64,000 nt of DNA from Dermatemys mawii (lineage: Eukaryota > Chordata > Testudines > Dermatemydidae): the NCBI GenBank assembly GCA_007922305.1, contig ML677328.1, forward strand, positions 7,896,540 through 7,960,539, given 5' to 3'. Shown here in pieces: positions 10,052 through 21,912 of the stretch; within the stretch, counting starts at the first letter, position 1, and each line of letters starts with the position of its first letter. Position numbers and translations under genes: made by a program. The notes under the pieces were generated by a model that saw nothing but the letters and a program-made list of their open reading frames with translations, had not been told where the DNA came from and made no database searches.

Positions 10052-13000
10052 GAACTTTTTCTGTTGAAGTAGAAACAGAGTTTGCCCAACACTGAGCGTT
10101 CTTGATCTATATGCTTGGTTTTTCCACTGTTGTTGAAATGGAATAGAATCTTAACATTGTGAGTAGCCCCCATCAAAATCTAAGAGAGAACTACTTGTGG
10201 AATAAGTACAGAATGTGGGTAAGGATAGGTCTATACACACACACAAAACAAAAAACAAACAAAAGCCTTCTGCAGCGACTTGGAGATCCTGGATCCAAAG
10301 ACTCAGGCTTGTGCTAAGGGACTACAAACAACAAATGACTACAAGTAACACTGTAGACATTTCTGCTCTAGCTGCAACCCAGATTGTGTCCCATACTCAC
10401 CTCCTTCAGTGGGTCTCAGAAGCCAGGCTTCATGGCTGAAACTTATTGAAGAACACATCTTATCCTACACACAGTGTCATATTTTCTTCTCTTTCCAGAG
10501 AAAAAGACTGTCACACTACCTAACGATCATCAATATTTTTTTAAAAAATATCCCATTATCATTCAGTTTTTTAGTTTCCCTTTTGTTTTTAATACTTTCA
10601 ATTAAAAAAGAGGAATTTGAAATAAAAACTGATGAGAAAATGCTAACAAATTAAGGACAATCAGAGTAAATGGCATATTTCCTCCTCTCGTTCAGTCCTT
10701 TCTAACTTTGTATTCGAGGATCAAAAGATGTGCACACATGTGTATGTATACACAAACACACATTCATAAAAATCACCCATTTATTTTAGGATCCCAGAAT
10801 TAATTCTTTTATAGCTCTAATTTTGATGCATTCACCCAAGACGGCAATACCACAGTAAAATCTTGAGACTCAGTCCACATTACCTGAAAGGTTTGCTAAG
10901 GTCTATGAACTTTCCAAACTAATCTAGGCTGATTAATGTTTCTACATGGTAGGAGTACATAACTCATTTTCAGAACAAAAGCAGATGGAATCATGGTTTT
11001 TTGGTGAGTTTTGGGGATTTGTATGGTACAAAACTCAGGGCACCATATGAGCCAAAATGCTTAAAAGGTTTACACTAAGGCAATAACTAGAAACTGAAGC
11101 AAGCAATTTATTCACAATTCTAGTTCCAATGAAGTGTGTTAACGACTACAAGACTGGTAGGGGTAGCCTTCACTTGGAATTCCTATGCTTTCCTCAGTCT
11201 AAAATTATATGATTAACATAACAGTAAATAGTTATTTGTATAAAATGTATTTACCTTTTGATTGTAAATACTACAAAGAGCAATGAGGGTGGGATTGGTC
11301 AGCTAGGAGAGGCAGTTGGGACTGGGAAGGAGGGCAGAATGGCAGGCATGGAGCTGGAGACATTATCCCCCAAAAAAGCCAAAGTCAACACAGCATCATA
11401 ATGCTATTGGACAATGACATACTGTACCTTCAAGCGTGTATTAATTGGGGTTTCACTTTTAAGCACAGCATTTGACAAATAAAGAGCTTGGCACAGTGAT
11501 TAAATGGAAGTCTGAGGTCACACTTCTCCAACAAATCTCTGCCTGGGGCTACATTTCAGCTGCAAAGGAAAACATGATAGTGCATAGCAGTTGATCACAT
11601 GCCACCTTATCCTGCTCGACCTATTGTAGCTAAGATAATCAAACCGAAAAACAGCATTTACAAAATGTGGACAGTGTTTCTACTGCCTATTACAGCAACC
11701 TGAAATGCATGTGCAGCAGAGCCACAGCAGTAAAAGTTACCCAGCTACAGTACATTATTATTATGTGTATTCCATTTATTTATCAACAGGCATTTGTCAT
11801 CCATGAATATTAACTAATTTAATAAAGAATAATGTATTAGTTCTGTTAAAGTTACAACCCGTTGATCATTGTTAAAAAACACCACAATCATCCACTGGTG
11901 AATAGAGAGTATTGGGGTCGAGGAAGTGTTTATGATTGGGAGATAATAAGACACACTTCCTATAGTATTGTCACCTTTGATAGGCACGTATGTCAACTGG
12001 ATACAGGAAAATAAGTAGATCCAGTCATGCTCAATATGCATCCTATCATCTTCAGCTGTGTTGGTCGGACATGCTGTCAACAAATTTTCTGTTTCTCCCT
12101 CCCCTATTCTTTTTTTAATTGCTGGAATATTCTGCTTAGCCCATTGACTTCAATTAACATATACTGCAAGCCAACAATTCTTTTAAAGAAATATCATACA
12201 TTTTTAAAATCCATGGCTTTAGTTTAATTGGTCAAAATTTCCCCTGAAAAGAACATCTTGGGGATAGAAAGTATTTTTCCCTTTAGCTTCCTATTTTTCC
12301 TTCTCCACACATGAGCAAAAATACGCTAGATAAGGGATAGTTCTGGTTGCCGGGATCTGCCTGCACAGTACATGGACATACATTTCTTTACAGTAAACAC
12401 TGAGAGGGAAAAACTTTGAAAAGTAGGCATACTATTCTCTTTGTAGGTGGTAGGCATACTATACTCTTTGTTGGTGTGGCTAGTGTTTGAAGGAAGAACA
12501 GACTCTCATTAACATCATTTGGCCAAATAGCTTGGGTGTTGGGGGAACAAAAGCAATTATGACCTTTATACTTGCAGAAAGAGAATTCTATTTGAAGTCC
12601 AGGAAATTATTATTTTAAAAAATTGGCAGGGCATTCAAGATGGAATTCATATTTGAGCTATGTCCAAAATCAAGAATGTATGTTGCTAACCTCAATAATA
12701 CAAATTGCTGAATAAATATTAGGATTAACAAGGAAACCACACTTAAATCTGCCCGCCTTAACTTCAGTTAGTGCTTGAGTATAAGGCCAAAGAAGAGAAT
12801 ATACAATACGTATAGAAGAAAGTACAGTTGGATTATAAAAGGAAAAAGCCTGTGTCTCAAATCTGAGACAAGCTGAGCTGATTTTTTTCATATAATACAC
12901 ACACTATTTGGATTATGGTTTATCACGACACAATTAATTTATCTTCCAAATGGTGTTTTATCCTCCTGGTCAAATATTAGAAGTACAATAAACCAAAGTC

Positions 13001-13260
13001 ATAAAGAAAATATTTATAGACTAACAGAAAATAATAATTTTCTTTTTTTAAACGTCATCATATATAACTTAACAGAATATATTTTTTGCAAAATCTTTTC
13101 CTGTTATAAAACAGTAAAAAACAAAACAAAATTAAAACCTATAGAAGGATATCATCCTTTATTCAACTCCATATATTTCTAGAATAATTTCTGTGGAATC
13201 TTACTGGTATAATCCCAGTTCAGTTATGTGCAAATTTATTGTAACTATAGAATTGTTATG
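10052..13260. other. AT-rich gene-free stretch
   Basis: Short A-rich and CA-rich runs occur near 10,240 and 10,730, and a short duplication at 12,424. I recognise no transposon, exon or RNA gene. Confidence 0.55.
12424..12477. repeat. 27-bp imperfect tandem duplication
   Basis: 'TAGGCATACTAT.CTCTTTGT' occurs twice in direct order, starting at 12424 and 12451, with a few mismatches. It looks like a local duplication. Confidence 0.8.
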
Positions 13261-13462
13261 GTCACTTGCAAGGAAATGTAAGAGCACCTAATATGGCTTG
13301 TCCATCTCATTTTTATGATGTAATGATTTTGATCTACAATGTGTTACCAAAATTTCACCAGGTCACTAGCGAAGAAATATAAGAGCACCTAATTTGGTTT
13401 GTCCATCTCATTTTTATGACGTGATGATTTTCACCTACAATGTATTACCAAAATTTCACCAG
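13261..13462. repeat. 101-bp tandem duplication, about 89% identical
   Basis: Copy one spans 13261-13361 and copy two 13362-13462, with equal length, no gaps and 11 mismatches by my count. Both copies begin GTCACT and end AAAATTTCACCAG. The copies abut exactly, so this is a single local duplication and not two insertions. Neither copy has a coding frame or a known repeat signature. Confidence 0.92.
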
Positions 13463-16400
13463 GCCCCTGAAAAACCAGGCCTCAGCTGTTATAAATCAAT
13501 GTAGCTCCAGTGACTTCACCAGAACTATAGTGTTTTAAGACATTTACTCAACTGGTGTAAATGAGTACTTCAGGAAGTATCCATAAGAAGGCACTATACT
13601 AACAAGGGTTGATACACATCTAAGCTTAAGCTTCATGTATCAAGGGCAGTTTCTTTCACATTTCCCTTCAGGGGAAGCAACACGCATATCAGAAGAGGCA
13701 ATGCCACCTTGTATCTTCCCTGTGGCCAAAACTAAGAACCAGCTGAAGAGATTTTTAAATCTTAGCCACAATGAATAAAATCAAAAGATAATAAAAGGTA
13801 AGTTGCCAAGGTTTTGGTCTACATAGACTTGAAGGAAGACCGAAATTGTAACCTCTAGGGAGAGGCTGTCAAAACGATGGATGGAACGGAGTCACACAAC
13901 TACACAGAATAGGAGAGACTGCAATATCTATTCTATAACAATCAGTCCCATTTCCTCTTTAATCTCCTGGCTTCAGAAAAGATGACAGGCTTCTAAACAC
14001 CCTTAGGTTACAGTTATGATCGAGGATAAGAAGGGAAATCAATTGTATTTCAAACTGTAGAATCAAGAAGCAGAGATGAGTCAATCAACTTTGGAAAATG
14101 TTGGATACCTACAAAAAGGAAGAACATAGCCTATATTGTAAGATATACAAAGATCAACATCCGCCAGCTGAAATCAACAGCACAGCTCTTCCTAGCTTAG
14201 CCAGCGAGAAGAAGGTGCTCACTTTTGATTCCTTGGTACACTTGCTTGCCACCTACAAGGGATCACAAGATTGCCAGTTCAAGAACTGGCTGCAGCAACA
14301 TGATCCCTCAATAAATTTGGGATCAAGAATTTTTTATTTAGAAAATCTAAACAGCTATATGAGAGAGACTCAAACTTTACTACTTGCCAACCTTAAACTG
14401 TGTCTGCTGCCCACTGCTGCAACAGGGGTATACAGATGGGTGTGTTGAAGAACAATATATTTTTTCTTTTCTATTTCTGTCTGTAGAAAAGTAAAAAAAT
14501 TTTAAAAACCTTCATAAAAGTTACCTTTAAAATTCTCAATCCCATGTTTATATGACTGGCAGATGTTACAGTGGAAGATACGCTTTAGTCACAGACTAGT
14601 TATTGGGCTCATTAGAGGGGAAATCAGGTGAAATTTAATGGCCTCTGATATACAGGTCAAACTAAAAAGATAATAAAATGGCTGCCAACAACTCAAGAAA
14701 CCTCACCAGGGCTATGTGCCTAGGCTAGTGAACCTTTCAAGCAAACCTGGAATAAGTTTTGACCAGTCCCCTCCAACGCTCTGGGTGTCAAAGACAGTTT
14801 ACATTTTGTGTGAAATCAGTGTTTTCACATGCTTTTGACCAGAAAACAGGCTGAAAAATCTAAGTCTATTTGCTTCAATGGAAGGGCTAAACAATAAACC
14901 AGAATATGCACGAGGTGCAGTACTGGGAGGGGCATACTTATGCTTCTGAGAAGTCATGGGGAAGGATGGTGGTCAGAACTGATCTTGGGGTTTGGTCAAC
15001 TCTATTCCAAAAAGGGGTACCACACACAAAGTCTATGCCCAGGGAGTGAATCTAGAGGCCAAAGAGTTCTGGATCTTACCCAGACTACAGGGGAGCTTAT
15101 AAGCACACAGGTCCAGTGTTGGGATCTAAATATAGCAACCCAATAGGGGGAGTGTGATTACAGCTATTACATGCCCACAACTCTGTCATTGAAGTCTGCC
15201 CTGCCCCTGTCTTGCATTCCTTTTTTTCCCCTCCACATTTATTCTTCTGAAAAAAAAAATCATCTTCAGACAGCAATTCACAAATACATTTCAAACACTC
15301 TGGACATCTGTTGCTCTCATTAGCAGCTTAATATGTGGCCTCTCAAAATAACTGCTTGTTATTTTTAGCAAAAGGCTGGAGTCTGACTTTATTTTGCAAA
15401 ACATTTCAATGGTTTGTTGGTTTGCCTATGTGGGTATTTTTAAACACATCTTTGTAAAATGTCCCCTTATCCTGTGCCTAGGGAATCAAAGTAACTGTCA
15501 CAGGGCTGAAGTTTTATCAACTTCTAGCTTGCACTTCCAGATGAAAGAGAACACTAAAATTCATCTCATTTTCTTCCTGAAGACTTGCTGCCTCCTATTT
15601 GATTGCATTTCTTTTGCCAGTGTAGATACCTTGTGTGGCATGAATTTCATCTCCATTCATTTTGACACAGATGATTTTGTTAAGAACCGGTGTGGGAGAA
15701 GCCATCCAAGCATGTGGCCATCAGAGAAGTACAGTGACCAGTGTGGCCAAATGAAGGGGACCATACCACTCCTCTCCCAATTTCTCCCTGTCTAATTAGG
15801 GAAAGGAGGCACTAATAATGGACCACACCTTCCCTGGATGCAAGTACCTCCCTTCCCTGAAGGGCGATGTTTTGCTGATTTTCTCTCTTGTGAATTCTGA
15901 GTAGCTTCATCTACATTTAGGTACATGTAGCATACTAAAATGATTTTTTCATTAGAGTTTATCACCTCTGAACATTATGTTTCTTCTTATGTTTCTTCTT
16001 GCAGTAAGTACAGCATTGCCTGTGCTCTGAAGTTTGGGAGAACCCAACGTGCAGTGTAAGAAAGGCAGATATGTAAATTATGCATGCACACAAGCAGCTG
16101 AAGCTTAACTGGAGTTTGGGGAGAAAAAAACCCAAAGAATCCTATCAAAGTGACACTCCAGCAAGAGATGCATGTAAACGGCACTGTGCAAACATTAAAT
16201 TTTCTGTCAAGTGCTTCCTGTCTCAGATAGCTCACCACCCCACACAGCATGATGTTTTTATGCAATATGCAAACATCAGTTATGGATCACAAGAGGGGCA
16301 ATCACTTTTAAGTGAGAGTTAAACATCCTTCAACCTACTCCTGCTTTTGTTGGTGTTTCATGGTCTATGTGTGAGAAGCACCGCAGATGTCATTCTGTGT

Positions 16401-16550
16401 GCCATTACTATTTTTATTGGTAGGACATTCACATTTAGAGATTGGAGCCCCATACAGTGGGGCACAGTACAAAACCACACCAATCAAAGTCCTTGATCCA
16501 AAGGACTAGCAATCTAAAACAAAACAAATAAAGTACATGTCATTACATCC
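13463..16550. other. Gene-free stretch; one dispersed motif
   Basis: Around 13,490-13,600 there is a phrase of the type 'CTCCAGTGACTTCACCAGA..TATAGTG' with 'AACTGGTGTAAATGAG', similar to a dispersed amniote repeat built from small direct and inverted units. A frame of 133 codons (15,394-15,795, plus) and one of 116 codons (14,098-14,448, plus) have no domain that I know. I see no splice-flanked exon that I would defend. Confidence 0.5.
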
Positions 16551-16557
16551 ACTCCAG

Positions 16558-16650
16558 ACAGGCAGAAGTGAGGGAGACTGACGCACCCAAGATCACCCAG
16601 AAAGCCTGTGGAGGAGGAGCTGGGAATTGAACAGTCTAGAGCATCAGCCA
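16558..16650 (-). mobile_element. MIR-like SINE fragment
   Basis: The plus strand contains 'CACCCAAGATCACCCAGAAA', then 'CTGTGG.GGAGCTGGGAATTGAAC', the reverse complement of the MIR middle part ('TTGAACCC' inverse box). Only about 90 bases remain. Confidence 0.55.
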
Positions 16651-16714
16651 GAAGCTAGCCTTTGCCTCATGGGAAAGGCCCCCTAGGCTTGCACAAATGA
16701 CCATCTTTTCACTG

Positions 16715-16966
16715 AGACAAGGTGGGTGAGGCAATATATTTTATTGGCTCAATTTCTGGCCATGAAAGACAAGCTTTTGAGCTACCCAAAGCTTGTCTTC
16801 TTTGGATCTGGGAAGGTACCCAGACACCTTTCCCAGACCTGAAGAAGAGCTCTGTGTAAACTCACAAGCTTGTTTCACTTACCTACAGAAGCTAGCTAAA
16901 AAGAAGATATTACCTCACCAACCTTGTCTCTCTAATATCCTGGAACCAGCACGGCTACAGCAACCC
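16715..16966. mobile_element. Foldback retroposon of a second hammerhead-like family
   Basis: The left half (from GAGACAAGGTGGGTGAGG) is the approximate inverse of the right half, which ends 'TTACCTCACCAACCTTGTCTC', followed by 'TAATATCCTGGAACCAGCAC' and 'GGCTACAGCAAC'. The terminal 'GTTGCTGTAGCCGTGCTGG' (minus) resembles the GTAGCCGTGTTAG start of the first family. Each half carries a decayed hammerhead-like box set; on the plus strand it lies at 16,839-16,876. No protein is encoded. No target duplication is evident, so the edges are approximate. A 5' fragment of the same family lies at 48,178. Confidence 0.65.
16839..16876 (+). ncRNA. Degenerate hammerhead-like motif (family 2)
   Basis: CTGAAGA at 16839-16845 fits the CUGANGA box exactly (position 7 is free). 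GAGCT-like stem II bases follow. The GAAA box has decayed to ACAA, and the stem III region reads GCTTGTTTC. The 3' side of stem II has also lost pairing. Structure is suggested, not proven. Confidence 0.4.
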
Positions 16967-19815
16967 TACAGTCTTTTCATGTGAGTCATAGGACAGATTT
17001 CCTATCAGCAGTGCATTTTAAGATGAAATATCATGGTCTACGTTGTGAAATCCTTCAACAGCCATGTCAGAGAGCAAGAGTCTATGAGTATGTTTAGCTT
17101 TTCTTCCTTCTAACTAAAATTGGCATTGTCACACTCACATTGGAGTTTGATTCTCATTCTCTCCATTCATGATATTTTCACATTCATTATGTATTCCTAA
17201 GAAAAAATGGAACTGAACATACCTCCATCACACATCTACTTTTACAGCACCTTTTAGTTTGTAGGCACTGCCTGCATCAGCTGTTTCATAGGGAAAGTAT
17301 ATTCAGGTTTTTGATTTAAAAAAACAAACCAACCACTTTCATGCTTTACCTCATATTGCGAGTGTTGTTTATAGTATAGAAACTGACTGCTGACATGAGG
17401 GCCTTAATCCCACACCACTAAAATCAATGGGAGCTTTGCCATTAACTTTCATAGGCACTAGGTATCAAACGTGAAACTCCCCCTCTGGTACTAAGGCTCC
17501 TTAGCACTGAAACAACGATACGAAATATGGCAGTTTCTGCAGTGTAAACCGGACCCTAGACATGATATTATTGATGTAGTCAACACTACAGTACAACTGT
17601 TGTAAACTAATAAGATACTAATGAAACTGCAATTCAAGAATAAAATAAAGTCACATCATTCCCTTGTGATCAAATCCAGGCTATGGAATGATAGGAAATT
17701 GAGTGTGCACAAGGAAATGCACAAACGCTTGCACTCTTGTAATATCGTCAATTAATCAATAGTTCAGCAGTTCACAATTTCCATTAAAGGCAGTCCTAAG
17801 AATCCATGAAACTTCCCCAAAGAAGTCCTCTCATAGCTTGTTTACTAAGAATATAGAATGTGAATAGACATCTAGGGCAGGATTTTCAAAGAGTTTAGCA
17901 CTAAACTTCAGTGAGAACAGATTTAACCCAGTCCTGGGTTTGTTATAAACCAATGATATGCTGTTATCCTTAGAAGAGATCTGCTGATGTACATAACGTT
18001 ACAAGGGAAAAGTTGTTTTATTAAAAAAATAAGGCACTGAAGCAGTCAATGTAACAAAATGTTTAGCTAAATACTACAGTTCTGTTACTTTCATTAAAAT
18101 CAACATATTGCATTATTTATAATACTTGATTCAGGACCTGCATTGTCACCCAGTAAAGTGCGCTTTACTGCAAAACTCTGAAGATAATTTTACCAAAATA
18201 TATAATCCTCAATTGGTATTTTAACAGTATAAAAATATAAAATACAGTCAGACCTGATTAACCTGCATTTGGGTTATCCAGACGTCTCATATCTGAAAGG
18301 CTTAAATCAGAATCAGCATGGTCACCTGGGATGCACTGTTGATGGTTTATTTTTAATCCAGATAAAAATGAAGTACATAGATTGATTTCAATTATTCAGG
18401 CCTGATCATGAACAAATTTATGGGACATAAAATCTATCCAGTAATTACAAAAATGCATCAAATGCATTATCATAAACAGGAAAAGGTCAGTTAAAGTCAC
18501 TCTTTGGATTCAGGTGCTGGTACTGGTTCCAAAATGTTACAATATCTGGAGAACACTGGAAACAACCATATATCTGATTTGCTTTAATTCCCCCAAGCAA
18601 TCTCGCAGTATTAATAACTTCTTTCTCTCCTCTGAGTACATCTTTAAAAAAATAATCAGACACTCCAATTCTCAGAATAAATTTTCAGTTCTATCTACAA
18701 CTTATGTATGGAAATTGGACACCATTTCTGAAGGAATAAGATAAATGTTCATAAAAGCACTGTGTACCATGATTTGATGCTGTTGCAAGCACCACTGAAC
18801 TTCCCATTCCGATGTTAACCAACTTAGTGTTTCAGAGACACTTCATACACAGACAGAATAAGTATATACAGGCTTGCAAGCCAGACTATAGCACAATAAT
18901 ATAATTCATGCCTCCACAATTTCCTCTCTCCTCTAACACATTCGTAATGAAGCAACAGGCCCTCTATTTTCCAGTTAACTGGGCTGTTGTAACATATGTC
19001 TTTTCTATTAAAACAGAATGCAGAGCAAAAGCAAACACCTGCCACCTGCCCAAACCAGCAGAAAACTACCAACGTATCACTCATTTTATGTATTCACATG
19101 GAACATTAGGGATGAACAAACTTCAGGGAGAAGGCGGGGGAAGTAGGTTTCATTCAGATATTATTAGTGCTCAGAAGTTTGGATGTTTGTCCAAATCTTA
19201 TATGAAGGTTTATTTACAGTCTGTTGAACTCTGCTGGAAGTTTAATGAGAATAGGGTCCCACTCCCCCTCCACTCTCTTCTCCTGCCTTCCTGACAGCAA
19301 TCGATTGAAAATGCCACAGCAGCTTCTCTCATCTGCCCCGAGATGGAAACAGGAAGTGCAAAAGATGGCAAAAGGCAAGAAAGCGATGTTTATCAAATGC
19401 CTTTGCCACTGCCTCCAGACACACCTGTCAAAAACAAGTTTATTTCAGCAGATAGGTGAAGGTTCACTTGATTTTATCTTATTTTATCAGAAACTATTCA
19501 CCTCCAAAAAATAAACATATGGTCTAATCATTCTCTCAACCACGAAATAAGATTGTGTAAAGCCTCACCTGAATCTCTCTCACACAGACGCGTAGAAAAT
19601 GTGTAAGAGAAATGAGTAAGTGCTGGCAACCATAACTATGATTCGTGATGAACAATGGTGGGCAAAGGGTCAATAATGTTGTCCACAGTTGGATGATAAG
19701 TAGACTTCCTTGGTAAATGCCCCTATCTTTGCTCCACAGGCAGCAAGCCAGTCATAATTTCTAACCCTGCTCTCTTAGCAGTAGGTGTCAGTCACCAAAG
19801 GTCCAATATAGCCTT
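16967..19815. other. AT-rich gene-free stretch
   Basis: At 17,400-17,465 a 'CACTAAAATCAATGGGAGCT' phrase recalls the dispersed amniote motif. At 17,870-17,930 'CAGGATTTTCAAAGAGTTTA' resembles another dispersed reptile repeat. A 128-codon frame (18,908-19,294, plus) has no known domain. Nothing else is recognised. Confidence 0.5.
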
Positions 19816-20290
19816 GAGATGCCACAGCCCACTCACTTATTCTGTGGGGCCTGTCTGGGGAAGGGCATTTCCCCCCTCTCACCATTTTTTTCCAAAGCTC
19901 CAGAGCCATGCATGTATTTAATGGCTGTGGCAGGTAAACTACGGATCCCTTTAGCTGTCTGCAGATGGCTTAAGTTGCCCTGGATCAAGTCAGCAACCCT
20001 GCTTTACAACTGTGGCTAACAGTCAAATGGTCCTCTGGTTGATGGCTTCCACCACTGACCGAAGGATTCCCTTGCAATGCAGGATTGGCTTTCATGGTGA
20101 AAGAAACTTTTCCTGCCTGGGCAGCCAGACACATGGTGGGACTTCTGTATGGTTGCCAGCCTCAACAGATCAGGACCTGTGGTTCTTGCGTGGGTTCAAT
20201 GTACATTAATCCAGGTAAAGGTTCAGAACTGCCTGCCTGGTTTAGATTTGGTCTATTTGGTCAAATTGGTTAGTTAATAAAAATCTTTTA
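19816..20290 (+). repeat. GC-raised block ending at AATAAA, possible old LTR
   Basis: Composition is less AT-rich than the flanks, and an AATAAA lies at 20276-20281 near its right side. Overlapping frames of 62-66 codons at 19,819-20,273 have no domain. LTR ends (TG/CA) and a flanking duplication are not visible, so this is only a suggestion. Confidence 0.25.
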
Positions 20291-21630
20291 CTGACGTGAA
20301 CCAAAAGATACCTGCCTCTATTTTGTGGCAAGGGAAATGAAACATCTAGATAGGAGTTAAGTATCAGTATAATTTAGCTCATACTTTTGATGTTAAGAAT
20401 AACCGCCTCTCAAAACTCTAATCACGTGGGCATATGGACCTTATTTCAGGAGAAAGCCAGTCACTCCAAATTTTCCGCTGGCATGAAAAGCTTATTATTA
20501 GTCATTACATCACCTCCAGTAATAAATAATATGCTCTGAACAAACAGCTTGAAGATGGAAAACTCAAACAATAAAAGATCATTTTAAAGGTCACTCTAGC
20601 AAGCAGTAGCCAAATCCCCTTTTTACTTCTCTCTCTCCAGTAACAAAAATGGGTCATCATTGACACTAGTATGTGATTCAAGATGATAGCTGTCTACCAT
20701 ACTAAATAGTTTTTAAGATAGCTGCTCAGTTTGACAATCAGGTAAGTGAGGGCAGGAGGGGTTTGTTCAAAGGTTTGTTCACATGCATCAACTGGGGGGA
20801 AAGTTGAAATCCATCAACAGAGTAAACTGTGAAACTTAAAATTTAGATGTAAAAAGAGTGAGAAGAATACGGAAAAACAACATGATCTTTAAGTGAAATC
20901 GGTTTCTCTAACATCAGCACATAATTAGGGAACACTACAGAGATGATAGCTTGAACATCTTTAATTCCTATGCTATTTAGTATAGTAACAAAAATCACAA
21001 AGAACTCATTTGGTACAGAGGTGGAAGTATTCAATTTAAGAGGCTGTTAATCTGTTAGAGGCTGAGAGAATTATAAAGGTCTGACTGATAAGTATTACTG
21101 TAATGAAACAAAAACCCACCCCAAAACTGCAGCCTGAATTCACATGTGGCAAGACAACTAGGGTCTGAACAGCAGAAGAAAAACCTGGGGTTGATGACTG
21201 AACAACTGCTTTCTAGTAGAAGTGACAAACCAAAAACGAAAAGCTTAATACTATTTGAATAGTAGTTTCTGCAAAGTGCTGTATTAAATCATTATGCCAC
21301 TATTTTGAAGTTTTAAAGTAGTTCTTTATTGTCAGATGACCTTGTGCAGAACGAGATGATTAAAATGGATTAGCTTATTTGGGATGATAGTGCATAAAAA
21401 AAACATTATAGCTGTCCATAGGAATTGAGAAGAGAGGTTTGCCCTTCATACAGGGGTAAGCATAAGCCTTAGCATTTGCTTCCTATACCTCATGCAAGTA
21501 ATCATACAATACCTTCTCCTGTCATGGAAGATACTGTAGGTTGCAAACATTCTGCATTTATGTGGTTCTCTTATCTTGACTGAATTTGTGTGAACCAGGA
21601 AAACTGTTGAGAACTCACTACATAGTGCAG
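20291..21630. other. AT-rich stretch, nothing recognised
   Basis: No repeat family, RNA gene or exon-like frame stands out in this interval. Confidence 0.55.
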
Positions 21631-21634
21631 CGGA

Positions 21635-21912
21635 TCGGCAGGTAGAGATCGATCTTTTGGGGATAGATTTATCATGTCTCATCTAGACACAATAAATCAA
21701 TCCCCAAATGCTCTCCTGTCGACTCCAGAACTCCACTGGGGCGAGAGGCATAGGCAGAGTCGATGGGGGAGCAGCAGCAGTCAAATCAGCGCTGTGAAGA
21801 TGCCGAGATAAGTCGACCTGAATATGTCAACTTCATCGATGCTATTCACGTAGCTGAAGTGCATGTTAGGTTGATTCTCCCCCGCCACCCCGCAGTATCG
21901 ACCAGTGCTTAG
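21635..21912. mobile_element. Non-autonomous DNA element with nested hairpins
   Basis: The unit is rich in TCGA and in inverted segments. One hairpin at 21659-21705 pairs GGGGATAGATTTATCATGTC with a downstream inverse, leaving a very short loop and about three mismatches. A second hairpin around 21,830-21,865 pairs ACTTCA with TGAAGT across 'GCTATTCACGTAGC'. Its right end, 'CGACCAGTGCTTAGTTACTG', resembles the 'GTAGACCAGGCC' end of the elements at 30.1 and 58.4 kb. I recall this as a common short turtle element with many CpG sites, here partly decayed. Confidence 0.6.

Noticed and set aside
15394..15795. 133-codon plus-strand frame
   Set aside because: No recognisable motif or homologue; no promoter or polyadenylation context.
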